Shown piece after piece: positions 1-6,789 of a DNA stretch of 13,241 bases. The stretch covers positions 1-13,241 of the forward strand of contig CAYGAM010000058.1 of assembly GCA_964347915.1 (NCBI GenBank). Direction: 5' to 3'. Every line of letters starts with the position of its first letter. The first letter of the stretch is position 1. Below the pieces are notes generated by a model that had not been told where the DNA came from, searched no databases, and saw nothing but the letters and a program-made list of their open reading frames with translations. Source of the DNA: CAYGAM01 sp964347915 (lineage in GTDB: Archaea; Thermoproteota; Nitrososphaeria; Nitrososphaerales; Nitrosopumilaceae). Both the position numbers and the translations under genes were made by a program.

Positions 1-1002
1 CCCCACTCCCCCCCCTCCTGGTCGCTTCCCCCCCCCCCCCGCGCCGTTAAGCTTTTGCAAAGCTTGTGAAATCGCAAAAATACTTTGGTAGGTGGAAAAT
101 ACAACTCGCATGGCATCGCTTTGCTTCTTTGCAAGCTGCTCTGCTATCTTTCCCGCATCTGTCGTAACTGGTATCTCCATCTCTGCCAGTGATGCATCCT
201 CGTCGTCTTTGCCAGTGCGCGTATCCGAGCACACGCCAATGTATTTGTGAGGAAGAGATTTTTGCTCGGCCCATTCGCGTATTGATTGCGACATGAGGCT
301 GATTGACGGAACAAGATACAGAACTGTGCCTTTTGTGCCAACCATCTCTTCTGCAATCTTGAGTGTGACAAATGTTTTTCCTGTGCCGCACGGCAGAATC
401 ATTTTACCGCGATTGTTATCTTTGCCTGTCAGGCCCCGCACAACATCAATTCTTGCTTCTTTTTGATGCTGTCGTTCTTTGAATTTAGCCTTCTGTTTTA
501 GTGGCTTGTCCAGAAGAATTCCGCCCCAATCAACATTGCTTTTATGGAGAGTCGTGTAATCTAGTAATTGACAGTCATGGCCTTCTATTTCTCTCATTTG
601 TTCTGATGTTAGTTTTTTGCCGGTGTAGATCAGAATGCTTGACGCGTATCTTGATTTTTTCTTTGAAATTGCAGAAGTAAACTTTGTCAATCCCTTCCAA
701 TCTAGCTGATTGCTTCTGCCATAGAACTTGCATTGAATGGCACAGTACGTACCATCATGCTCCTCAGCAACAAGATCAATCCCATGATCGGAGCCGTCGT
801 ATACCGGATTGTTCTGCTGATCGCTCCAATGCCACACATTGACAAATCTGTCCTTGTATATAGCATCAACTTTTAGATATTCTACCATAATCTTTTCAAA
901 TCGCTGGCCCTTGTTGTGCTTGTATTTGTCTGCTGAAAGATGGTCTATCACATCATCAAATGTTTTCTTGATATCCTTTGTATTCTTGGCTTGGTTAGAC
1001 AA
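1..1002 (-). CDS. Type ISP-like restriction-modification enzyme, N-terminal nuclease and helicase part (partial)
   Basis: This is the N-terminal part of a DEAD/DEAH helicase of the Type ISP (single-polypeptide) restriction-modification kind, which joins a nuclease, SF2 translocase, adenine methyltransferase and target-recognition domain. Residues about 35-95 form an Mrr-like PD-(D/E)XK nuclease: GIDLVAEE with D76, then QCK (Q90, K92). Walker A PCGTGKT is at about 204-210, VPSISLMSQS (motif Ia region) at about 231-240 and VFSTYQSI at about 301-308. These patterns match my recollection of Type ISP enzymes. The start is TTG at 1002, chosen because GGAGGT lies 8 nt upstream and an in-frame stop closes the frame shortly before with no ATG. 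The reading frame stays open to the left edge, so helicase motif II, the methyltransferase and recognition domains are outside the window. The last 15 or so codons (1-45) are C-rich and look like bad sequence rather than protein. A standalone helicase-nuclease is the alternative. Confidence 0.82.
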   Translation of the reverse strand, partial: MSNQAKNTKDIKKTFDDVIDHLSADKYKHNKGQRFEKIMVEYLKVDAIYKDRFVNVWHWSDQQNNPVYDGSDHGIDLVAEEHDGTYCAIQCKFYGRSNQLDWKGLTKFTSAISKKKSRYASSILIYTGKKLTSEQMREIEGHDCQLLDYTTLHKSNVDWGGILLDKPLKQKAKFKERQHQKEARIDVVRGLTGKDNNRGKMILPCGTGKTFVTLKIAEEMVGTKGTVLYLVPSISLMSQSIREWAEQKSLPHKYIGVCSDTRTGKDDEDASLAEMEIPVTTDAGKIAEQLAKKQSDAMRVVFSTYQSIFAISQALQKLNGAGGGGKRPGGGGVG

Positions 1003-1010
1003 TAGTTTGA

Positions 1011-1016
1011 ACCTCC
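1011..1016 (-). promoter_or_regulatory. Shine-Dalgarno site of the restriction enzyme gene
   Basis: On the minus strand this reads GGAGGT, 8 nt before the TTG at 1002. It decides the start, since no ATG is available in frame before the upstream stop. Most other genes here show no such site and instead have a TATA-like box about 25-30 nt from the start codon. Confidence 0.6.
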
Positions 1017-1693
1017 AGTTCGTCAAAGCCGATTAATGACCATGACATTACATCAGGAATTCCAAGCTTCACAGCTTACGCAACATGCACCAGAATAAAA
1101 ACTTGAAGCAGGATATTCGGATAAGTGAAATGCACAAATTGGATGACATGATGGTGGTTCTGGCTCAAGCAGGGGCGGTTCCATTTGAGCCCCGAATGCC
1201 AACAGTCTCATTCTGTTTTGCCTACAGGTTTCATAGCCCAATGCCCAAATAGTTATCCATTCATCAAGCAGTATCAGGGAACAAAAATATAGCGCTCCGA
1301 TTCCAATGCCACCAGCTCGTCTGTCCTGCATTACTCAACCTTGGCGTATCCTGTCTCTGCCTTGTCTCGCGAAATAGGATTCTATTCTGGCGCCGGAGCA
1401 GTTTGTGGCAAACTTGGCATATTTCTCTTCGGCCCTGTCCTTGTTTTTTCCCGTCTATCTGTTCGTTATTGTCAATCATGCTGAAGTTGAGATTGTCCAC
1501 CACCCCATACGCCGAGTTATTACTCTTTGATGTGTAGACGCAAGCAAACAGAGTTGTTTAGCATATCGCAGCTATGGGTGTTTATACTCTCAACAAAAAT
1601 TGAAAGCTCGCCTCCCCGCATGGATCCTTTGGCTTGCATCAAATTTTGGTCTAATCAAAGTGCATTTCGCTTGTCTGAACGAATTAATTTTTG

Positions 1694-1703
1694 TTAAAAA
1701 ATA
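1694..1703 (+). promoter_or_regulatory. Possible TATA box of the antitoxin-toxin pair
   Basis: TTAAAAAATA sits about 33-42 nt before the antitoxin ATG in an AT-rich stretch. It would place transcription start about 10 nt upstream of the ATG. No Shine-Dalgarno sequence is visible. The exact box is uncertain because the whole stretch is AT-rich. Confidence 0.3.
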
Positions 1704-1735
1704 AACTCTAAATTAGATGAATGCTAGCGTATAAT

Positions 1736-1864
1736 ATGAGAGAAAGGAGAGAGGAGACGGCAGCAGACACAGCAGCAGAGATCACTAGCGAAGAGTTTGA
1801 TGAGATGGCAAAAAGAACGCTGGATGACTACGAAAGTGTGTTTAAGAGGTTGTCGGAGATTTAA
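1736..1864 (+). CDS. Small antitoxin candidate paired with the Doc-like toxin (42 aa)
   Basis: A 42-residue, strongly charged protein beginning MRERREETAADTAAE and ending FKRLSEI, probably helical throughout. It is called an antitoxin by position: its TAA stop shares one base with the ATG of the Doc-like toxin gene (TAATG), the usual tight coupling of toxin-antitoxin pairs. It is too short to be a full Phd, which has a DNA-binding N-terminal domain. It could resemble the toxin-binding tail of such antitoxins, or a short inhibitory partner of a Fic protein. I do not see a clear Fic-inhibitory (S/T)xxxE(G/N) motif. The ATG at 1736 is the only start giving a useful length; the ATG at 1718 is followed by a stop after five codons. 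Homology cannot be tested here. Confidence 0.65.
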   Translation: MRERREETAADTAAEITSEEFDEMAKRTLDDYESVFKRLSEI

Positions 1865-2319
1865 TGCCAAACCTAAGCAGGGCAAATATAGAAAAGCTGC
1901 ACAAAATTATCAGCAGCAGATTCCCGACTACCCAGGGCAGGATCAACGACGGCAAAATCGATATCATACTGGAAAAGCCGAATTTTGGAATGTTCGGCAC
2001 CGCAAAGTATGACACAATTTACAAAAAAGCAGCATGCATTCTTGAAGGATTTTGCAGAGGCCATGTGTTTGCCGACGGAAACAAGAGAACTGCGCTGCTT
2101 GCCGCCTCGCAACATCTGCAAATCAATGGCTGCCGCCTCGTCATTCCGCAGGATGCAGTCGAATTCCTCCTTTGGGTTGCCCGGAACGAAGCGCAGACAG
2201 AGGAGGAGATAGACGAGTTGATCTTCAAGATAGCAGTCTGGCTGGAGGAGCGGACAGCAACAAATGAGAAAGAGTTTTCTCAAAAATACGAGCAGTTTGT
2301 GAAAAATCACCCGCAGTAA
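1864..2319 (+). CDS. Doc/Fic-family toxin (death-on-curing-like)
   Basis: A 151-residue protein of the Fic/Doc fold. The active-site motif HVFADGNKR runs from H67 to R75, at almost the same position as in phage P1 Doc. Lysine at position 74, where AMPylating Fic enzymes usually have glycine, is the arrangement of Doc, which phosphorylates translation factor EF-Tu and halts growth. By family knowledge the archaeal target would be an elongation factor, but that is inference, and some AMPylating Fic proteins also carry GNKR. The N-terminal LSRANIEKLHK and the segment GMFGTAKYDTIYKKAACILEGFCRGHVF fit the helices before the Fic motif (residues 42-69). The start ATG overlaps the antitoxin stop by one base, so the pair is translationally coupled. 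No autoinhibitory helix is seen in the protein, consistent with a separate antitoxin. Confidence 0.88.
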   Translation: MPNLSRANIEKLHKIISSRFPTTQGRINDGKIDIILEKPNFGMFGTAKYDTIYKKAACILEGFCRGHVFADGNKRTALLAASQHLQINGCRLVIPQDAVEFLLWVARNEAQTEEEIDELIFKIAVWLEERTATNEKEFSQKYEQFVKNHPQ

Positions 2320-2337
2320 GCAGCGCAACTGCGCTGC
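2320..2337 (+). terminator. Hairpin directly after the toxin stop codon
   Basis: GCAGCGCA and TGCGCTGC are perfect reverse complements separated by two bases, starting on the base after the TAA of the toxin gene. In practice the stem is about 7 bp with a 4-nt loop. There is no T-run behind it, so it may act as a 3'-end stabiliser or weak terminator rather than a classic one. Confidence 0.35.
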
Positions 2338-2376
2338 GCCGGAATTGGAGCATTGAATGCTAAAGGACATACGGAA

Positions 2377-2493
2377 ATGCATCTTGCCGCAAAATTTTAT
2401 CCCGAATACAGCAGAAATGTTCCCAAGACATTGAAATTTATTTTCGATGTGTCGATGGAAAATGAAAAAAAGTTGAAACGCATCAAGAGCTAA
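2377..2493 (+). CDS. Possible 38-residue ORF downstream of the toxin
   Basis: This short frame starts MHLAAKFYPEYSRN and ends ENEKKLKRIKS. Its lysine-rich, hydrophobic-charged mix looks more like protein than the frames around it. It lies in the same frame as the toxin, and the frame is open from the toxin stop onwards, so it could be a remnant of a longer gene or an extension cut off by the toxin stop. There is no clear ribosome site or promoter. I do not recognise a family. Confidence 0.25.
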   Translation: MHLAAKFYPEYSRNVPKTLKFIFDVSMENEKKLKRIKS

Positions 2494-2732
2494 AATGCAC
2501 GGCAGAAACTCATCCTTGCTGTGTCCAGTGTGAGGTCAGCATATGTCCCGATATATGGCAGCGCCCTGCAGGATGCGGCAGTGCCTGCTGAGAGACGAGC
2601 CGCGTATGAACGCGTTCAGCTTGGCCCAGGAGCAGAAAATGCCTGCAAATTTAGAAGCGATTCGCGGGGGCGCTCATCCGGCATATGCATGTCTGAAAAA
2701 TTCCGATACTGCAAAGCTGCGGTACTGCAAAT

Positions 2733-3302
2733 CTACGTTATCTTTATTGTCTCATTCTCTGTTACTATCCAGTCGGCCCGCACATCAAGGGAATTGTGGG
2801 GAACGGTATCCAAAAGCTGCGATGAATAAACCGGAACAATCGATACGGCCCGAGTGCGCCTGAGAAATTTGTCATAGTATCCTCGTCCATAGCCCAGGCG
2901 GTGGCCGTCCCTGCCGGCCCCTATCGCCGGAACTATTATTGCGTCCATTTTGTCCGACGCTGCAGCCTGGCTCCCAGGCTCCATGATGCCGAACCTGCCC
3001 GGCCTGAGATCCTCAAGCCTCCGAACTTGATGAAACGAGATCTCGTCGCCGTGCGTTCTAGGCAGCAGCACCTCTGCTCCCCGCTCTGCCGCCTCCATTA
3101 TTGCAGGCACGGTCGGAACCTCGCTTCCTGCAGCATGGTAAAATGCTATGCTCTCTGCGCTCTGAAATTCGGCAATGGCTCTTATATTGCGAAAGATTCT
3201 TCTGCCTGCATCTTTCCGCTGCCCTGCCGGAATGCCGTTTCGCTTTTCCAAAAGCTGCCTGCGAATCAGGCTCTTTGCATCATCAGTCAACAGCAGACAC
3301 AA
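2733..3302 (-). CDS. 5-formyltetrahydrofolate cyclo-ligase (MTHFS family)
   Basis: The enzyme converts 5-formyl-THF to 5,10-methenyl-THF with ATP, returning this storage form to the active folate pool. The C-terminal signature GHRLGYGRGYYDKFLRR and the preceding IIVPAIGAGRDG are typical, as are the N-terminal K/R-rich helices with SLIRRQLLEKRNGI. About 189 residues is the normal family length. The frame begins at TTG 3302, 20 nt inside the 3' end of folD; a second TTG at 3290 gives MTDDAKSLIRR and is an equally good start. No ATG is available at this end. The overlap indicates co-transcription and coupled translation with folD, whose product makes the same methenyl-THF. Next to the gene end (2703-2733) two copies of TTTGCAGTA(C/T)CG occur on the minus strand. 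Confidence 0.9.
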   Translation of the reverse strand: MCLLLTDDAKSLIRRQLLEKRNGIPAGQRKDAGRRIFRNIRAIAEFQSAESIAFYHAAGSEVPTVPAIMEAAERGAEVLLPRTHGDEISFHQVRRLEDLRPGRFGIMEPGSQAAASDKMDAIIVPAIGAGRDGHRLGYGRGYYDKFLRRTRAVSIVPVYSSQLLDTVPHNSLDVRADWIVTENETIKIT

Positions 3303-4182
3303 AAGCTGCCATGGCGGTATTTTTTAAAAGCATTGCAACAGTCATCGGACCCACGCCCCCTGGAACGGGCGTTGCAAGAGATGCTTTGCCTATAATCTCA
3401 TCATAGTCTGCATCCCCTGCCAGCCGGCCGTTGTGCCTTGATATTGCCACGTCAATGACGACGGCGCCTTCCTTGATCATGTCCGGCGTAAGCTTGAATT
3501 TGTCCCTGTTGCCTACCGCCGTAACTATGAGATCAGCCCGGCGCGTATGCTCTTCCAGGCTTTTTGTCATGGAATGGCACATGGTTACAGTGGCATTTCT
3601 TGCCAAAAGCATATTGCAAAGCGGCTTGCCTATCAGTGTGCTTCGGTTTATGACTACTGCATGCATGCCTTTGAGGTCAACACTGCAGTGGTCCAGCATT
3701 CGCATAATTCCTGCCGGAGTGCAGGCGGTCAGCGCTCCCTGTCCTGCGACCAGCATACCCATGTTGTACGGCGTCAGTCCGTCCACATCTTTTTGAGGAA
3801 TTATGTAGGATGTTGCCACAGGAGCATCAAGATGCTCCGGCAGCGGCAGCTGCACCAGGATTCCATGCACATTGCGGTCTTCATTCAGCTTTTCTATATT
3901 CTCCACCAATTCTTCCTGCGTTATTGACGAATCAAGCCGATAATCCTTTGTGCGGATTCCTACATCCTTGCATGCCGCGTGCTTGTTTTTGACGTATGTT
4001 GCTGACGCCTCGTTGTCTCCTACCAGTATAGTGGCAAGGCAGGGCGTAATGCCGGCATCAATGAGGCGCGATACCATGCTTTCCACCTCCTGCTTTACGA
4101 TTGCGGCAATTTCCTTGCCGTCTATTTTTCGGCCTGCCAATATGACATCGCCGGCGCGATAGGGCTTAATCAAGTATTGCAT
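3283..4182 (-). CDS. folD: Methylenetetrahydrofolate dehydrogenase / methenyltetrahydrofolate cyclohydrolase
   Basis: Bifunctional cytosolic enzyme that interconverts 5,10-methylene-THF and 10-formyl-THF. All key features are present in 299 residues: YVKNK with Y63 and catalytic K67, GILVQLPLP with Q111, KDVDG with D134, CTPAGI at 154-159, and the C-terminal PVPGGVGPMTVAMLLKNT. The dinucleotide-site motif reads INRSTLIGKPL (178-188), with N where bacteria have G (GRS), and DVAISR replaces the usual DVGxx. The start ATG adds about 15 residues before the usual N-terminal GRKIDGKEIA; a TTG at codon 15 is an alternative. An in-frame TGA lies just upstream of the ATG. It overlaps the cyclo-ligase gene by 20 nt and follows purN by 166 nt, forming a folate one-carbon cluster. 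Confidence 0.96.
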   Translation of the reverse strand: MQYLIKPYRAGDVILAGRKIDGKEIAAIVKQEVESMVSRLIDAGITPCLATILVGDNEASATYVKNKHAACKDVGIRTKDYRLDSSITQEELVENIEKLNEDRNVHGILVQLPLPEHLDAPVATSYIIPQKDVDGLTPYNMGMLVAGQGALTACTPAGIMRMLDHCSVDLKGMHAVVINRSTLIGKPLCNMLLARNATVTMCHSMTKSLEEHTRRADLIVTAVGNRDKFKLTPDMIKEGAVVIDVAISRHNGRLAGDADYDEIIGKASLATPVPGGVGPMTVAMLLKNTAMAAFVSAVD

Positions 4183-4348
4183 GCGGTTTCAACCAAATGC
4201 GTACTGTCAGCTCATGCGCCAGCAGCTGCGCCAGGTTCGCGCGCCGCATGCAAGATGACAATGCGCCGGCACGCCAGTCAAAATTATGCGTACATAGATG
4301 CATGGACACCCCAATGAGCATTGCAGTATGCTCATTGCATGGTCCGCG
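4183..4348 (-). other. purN-folD intergenic gap
   Basis: 166 nt between purN and folD. Apart from the hairpin next to purN, I see only a weak AT-rich patch on the minus strand (about 4280-4291, reading CATAATTTTGAC), about 100 nt from the folD ATG. No TATA-like box stands at the 25-30 nt distance seen for other genes, so folD may be transcribed by read-through from purN. Confidence 0.3.
4312..4337 (-). terminator. Perfect 10-bp hairpin after purN
   Basis: CAATGAGCAT and ATGCTCATTG are exact reverse complements around the 6-nt loop TGCAGT. On the minus strand it lies 11 nt after the purN stop codon, in the purN-folD gap. It has no T-run, so it may mark or protect the purN mRNA 3' end, or be a binding site for a dimeric regulator ahead of folD. 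Confidence 0.4.
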
Positions 4349-5005
4349 CTAGATCGGCTTGCGCGCGGCCTTTTGCATAACAGCGTCCGCCTTTCCCTCG
4401 GCAAAGAGCCGGACTGCCTCTGGATATGCAATGTGCTCCTTTTCCAAGATTCGCGCGGCAAGAGATTCAGGAGTGTCGCTGCCGTGCACCGGCACGACCT
4501 CTTGCAAAAGTATCGGCCCCGTATCCACGCCTTCGTCTACAAAATGGACTGTGCAGCCGGAATATTTGACTCCGTACTCTACAGCCTGCCTCTGGGCGTG
4601 CAGTCCTGGAAAAGACGGCAGCAGTGCGGGATGAATGTTTAAAATTCTTCCGCGGTATCTGCGGACAAATGCCTTGCCCAGGATTCTCATAAATCCAGCA
4701 AGGCATATCAGGCCGTTGTCCGGAGTAACGCCGCGCCTGGCAAGCTCGCCTGCAATCATGCCGTCGTACTGCGCGCGGTCCTGTCCGTATTTTTTGGCGT
4801 CCAGGACAAGCGCGTCCACTCCAAGCTTCCTTGCAGTTTCAAGCCCGCCCGCATCCGCACTGCTTGATATGACGACGGCAGGATTAATCGGAATCTTGCC
4901 GCCGCGGACAGATTCAAGTATGGCCTTCATGTTGCTTCCTCTGCCGGATATCAAAATTCCAAGATTCAGCAATTGCACGGCCTCAGTAAAGCCGGCATTC
5001 GGCAT
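4349..5005 (-). CDS. purN: Phosphoribosylglycinamide formyltransferase (GAR transformylase)
   Basis: It transfers the formyl group of 10-formyl-THF to GAR in the third step of purine synthesis. The N-terminal LGILISGRGSNMKAIL (residues 15-30) holds the phosphate-binding loop GRGSN. NIHPALLPSFPGLHAQ gives catalytic N123 and H125, and GCTVHFVDEGVDTGPIL gives D161. At 218 residues it has normal length. The ATG at 5005 gives a 10-residue leader before the fold. It is 21 nt downstream of the alcohol dehydrogenase gene on the same strand. The gap reads GCATAAATTCC on the minus strand, which might serve as a weak internal promoter. The product of neighbouring folD is its co-substrate. Confidence 0.96.
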   Translation of the reverse strand: MPNAGFTEAVQLLNLGILISGRGSNMKAILESVRGGKIPINPAVVISSSADAGGLETARKLGVDALVLDAKKYGQDRAQYDGMIAGELARRGVTPDNGLICLAGFMRILGKAFVRRYRGRILNIHPALLPSFPGLHAQRQAVEYGVKYSGCTVHFVDEGVDTGPILLQEVVPVHGSDTPESLAARILEKEHIAYPEAVRLFAEGKADAVMQKAARKPI

Positions 5006-5026
5006 GCCGGAATTTATGCCGCGTCG

Positions 5027-6064
5027 TCACGGCAGCAGCACCGCCCGCGCGTCAAGCTGAGAGTGCTTTAGCTTTTCAAGCGCCTCGTTTGCGCTCTCCA
5101 GCGGAAATGTCTCGGATACCACGCGGATATCGTGCTCTGCGGCAAGCCTCACCACTTCGTCCATGTCCTTTCGCGAGCCTATGAGCGTTCCCCGCAGCGT
5201 TTTTTCCTCAAATGCAAGAAAATTTGGAATTTTTCCCACCGTAGCAACTACGACGATGCCGCCTTTTTTTATCGACTTTATTGCAGTGTCCGTTACGTCG
5301 TCGGACGGCGCAAATACTATTGCCGCGTCAAGCAGCCCGATATCGCGCTGCAGCTTGTCTAGAAATACGTCCTGATTTGCATCGTATGCCAGCGCGCGTT
5401 CGGCTCCAAGTTCCTTTGCAACATCCAGATGGCGCTGATTGCGCGATACGGCGATTACGCGGCACTCCCGCAGCGCTGCAAACTGCACTGCCATGTGCCC
5501 CACGCCGCCTATTCCAAATATGCCAATGGAAAGTCCAGTCCTGGGCTCTGCCGCAATTACCGCCTTGTATGCGGTTATTCCGGCGCAAAACAGCGGCGCG
5601 GCGTACTCGGGGCTCATGGATTCAGGGATGCGCGTTGCAAAGTCTTCATGAACAGTAACGTATTCCGAGTATCCGCCTTTGAGCGATTCTCCCAGTATGT
5701 CCATTGAATCGCACAGGTTTTCCTTGCCGGACTTGCAGTAGCCGCACGACATGCATGACTCAAGCAGCGGCGAGACTCCCGCCATGTCGCCAATCTTGAA
5801 TCTGGTTACGGCGGCGCCCGCCTGAACCACCCTGCCCACTATCTCGTGTCCCGGAACTACCGGCAGCTGCGGCGGTATGCCGAGATCCTGCCAGTCGCCC
5901 TCTATTCCATGCAGCTGAGAGTGGCAGACTCCGCATGCCTTGATGTTTATCAGAATCTCGTTCGGCCTGCTTATCCTATGCCGGTCAATGAGCGCGAGCT
6001 TGAGCGGCTTGGATTCTATCGGGCCCAGCTTGGATAGAACCATAGCCCGCATCTTCTCTGCCAT
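5027..6064 (-). CDS. Zinc-dependent alcohol dehydrogenase (MDR family)
   Basis: A 345-residue medium-chain dehydrogenase/reductase that oxidises an alcohol or reduces an aldehyde with NAD(P). Catalytic zinc ligands appear as C47 (GVCHSQLH), H73-E74 (PGHEIVG) and C160 (FCAGITAYKA). The structural zinc cysteines are C104, C107, C110 and C118. The Rossmann glycine motif GIFGIGGVGH spans 181-190. The layout is closest to the yeast ADH / cinnamyl-alcohol type group; substrate cannot be read from the sequence. CHSQ replaces the common CHTD, with serine in the proton-relay position. The ATG at 6064 has a TATA-like box centred about 25 nt upstream, indicating a leaderless transcript. It heads the purN-folD-cyclo-ligase run, although a link to one-carbon metabolism is only positional. 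Confidence 0.93.
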   Translation of the reverse strand: MAEKMRAMVLSKLGPIESKPLKLALIDRHRISRPNEILINIKACGVCHSQLHGIEGDWQDLGIPPQLPVVPGHEIVGRVVQAGAAVTRFKIGDMAGVSPLLESCMSCGYCKSGKENLCDSMDILGESLKGGYSEYVTVHEDFATRIPESMSPEYAAPLFCAGITAYKAVIAAEPRTGLSIGIFGIGGVGHMAVQFAALRECRVIAVSRNQRHLDVAKELGAERALAYDANQDVFLDKLQRDIGLLDAAIVFAPSDDVTDTAIKSIKKGGIVVVATVGKIPNFLAFEEKTLRGTLIGSRKDMDEVVRLAAEHDIRVVSETFPLESANEALEKLKHSQLDARAVLLP

Positions 6065-6083
6065 GCAATGCGTGCAGCTGCGG

Positions 6084-6093
6084 AAAATATATT
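6084..6093 (-). promoter_or_regulatory. TATA-like box of the alcohol dehydrogenase gene
   Basis: The minus strand reads AATATATTTT centred about 25 nt before the ATG at 6064, with no Shine-Dalgarno sequence between. This matches a leaderless archaeal promoter and probably drives the dehydrogenase and the genes behind it. Confidence 0.55.
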
Positions 6094-6351
6094 CTTTAGA
6101 AGATTCTGTAAACTTATCTAGTGACGCGCGTCCCGCCAGAGGCCTAGCATATGACCACAGTTGCAGCGGCGGATTATGTCACCTCTTGAAGCAACTTTTA
6201 TTCCTGATCTAATGCGAGATTCGCGTATTGTTTGTTCGCAGTTTGGGGTGGGAAAGCGCGCGTCCCCCCCAAGCATATCAATTTCACATCAGAAAATGTC
6301 GATGCTGGGATTCCATCACCCGATAAGTTTGCAGAATGGTGAAATACAAAC

Positions 6352-6357
6352 TATATA
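6352..6357 (+). promoter_or_regulatory. TATA box of the small basic protein gene
   Basis: AAACTATATAGTG contains TATATA centred 29 nt before the ATG at 6384. It supports that ATG as a leaderless start over the upstream in-frame ATGs at 6336 and 6375; the first lies upstream of the box. The rest of the divergent gap from 6094 to about 6345 shows no gene, only a short C-run near 6265. Confidence 0.55.
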
Positions 6358-6383
6358 GTGTTCAGCGCCGCCCAATGATCCGG

Positions 6384-6611
6384 ATGGACTATAGGCTCAC
6401 GCAGGACGACAAGGAGAGGGTAATGCTACTTGCAAACGTAAGGGATCACGGGCTCAAGTCGCTTGACATAAGCCAGCTTGAGAGGCTCCGCCAGCTGGTA
6501 GCAGCCAAGGATTACAGCCACGACAGAAAGGCAGAAAAATCAAAGAAAAAACTCATCAACAAGATCAATGTGGCAATATACGAAAAGGCCGAAGGACGCG
6601 AAGGCATCTGA
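6384..6611 (+). CDS. Small basic helical protein, unknown function (75 aa)
   Basis: A lysine- and arginine-rich protein beginning MDYRLTQDDKERVMLLANV and ending AIYEKAEGREGI. It is predicted all-helical, with LDISQLERLRQLVAAKDY and then the lysine cluster RKAEKSKKKLINKIN. I recognise no domain. The composition would suit a nucleic-acid- or ribosome-associated protein, but this is a guess. The start was chosen from the TATA box 29 nt upstream; the ATGs at 6375 and 6336 would add residues that look less protein-like. It is followed 178 nt later, on the same strand, by the DUF255 gene, which has its own promoter. Confidence 0.7.
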   Translation: MDYRLTQDDKERVMLLANVRDHGLKSLDISQLERLRQLVAAKDYSHDRKAEKSKKKLINKINVAIYEKAEGREGI

Positions 6612-6762
6612 GGATCCCTCCCAGGGCATGCTGCATTTCGGCCGGCAGCCGCAAGGACGCAGCCGGCATGCAAGAGCGAATAAAACCAGAACCAGAGCAT
6701 CCCGCCATGGAAACGGCCGCCTGCCTCCCGTTCAGGCTGCATGCCGCAGCTCAAATACGTAA

Positions 6763-6768
6763 TTATAT
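6763..6768 (+). promoter_or_regulatory. TATA-like box of the DUF255 gene
   Basis: TAATTATATTT is centred about 25 nt before the ATG at 6790, with no Shine-Dalgarno sequence. It supports ATG 6790 over the in-frame TTG at 6769, which lies inside the box. Confidence 0.5.
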
Positions 6769-6789
6769 TTGGCATCAAGCTGTGATATC

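Larger units (their letters stand above)
1003..1735. other. Long stretch without a convincing gene
   Basis: About 730 nt between the divergent restriction gene and toxin-antitoxin pair. Two short minus-strand frames are open (1264-1503 and 1053-1331). The first has a CxxC pair (EICQVC), but neither frame has a recognisable domain, a good start signal or biased composition. They could be remnants of a decayed gene. The right end (about 1684-1716) is strongly AT-rich and probably holds the promoter of the toxin-antitoxin pair. I see no RNA gene. Confidence 0.4.

Noticed and set aside
1053..1503. Minus-strand ORFs of 79 and 92 residues upstream of the restriction gene
   Set aside because: No domain, no start signal and random-looking composition; the single CxxC pair is not enough to call a zinc protein.
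1873..2382. 169-residue minus-strand ORF opposite the toxin
   Set aside because: It is the antisense shadow of the Doc-like gene, which has a clear active-site motif.
2521..2863. Plus-strand ORFs overlapping the end of the cyclo-ligase gene
   Set aside because: They overlap the antisense of a certain gene and have unlikely composition.
4207..4461. 84-residue minus-strand ORF across the purN end and gap
   Set aside because: It overlaps purN in another frame and has no protein-like features.
6641..6667. Inverted repeat of two GCCGGC palindromes downstream of the small basic protein gene
   Set aside because: The stem is only 6 bp with a 15-nt loop and GCCGGC is common in this GC-rich sequence.
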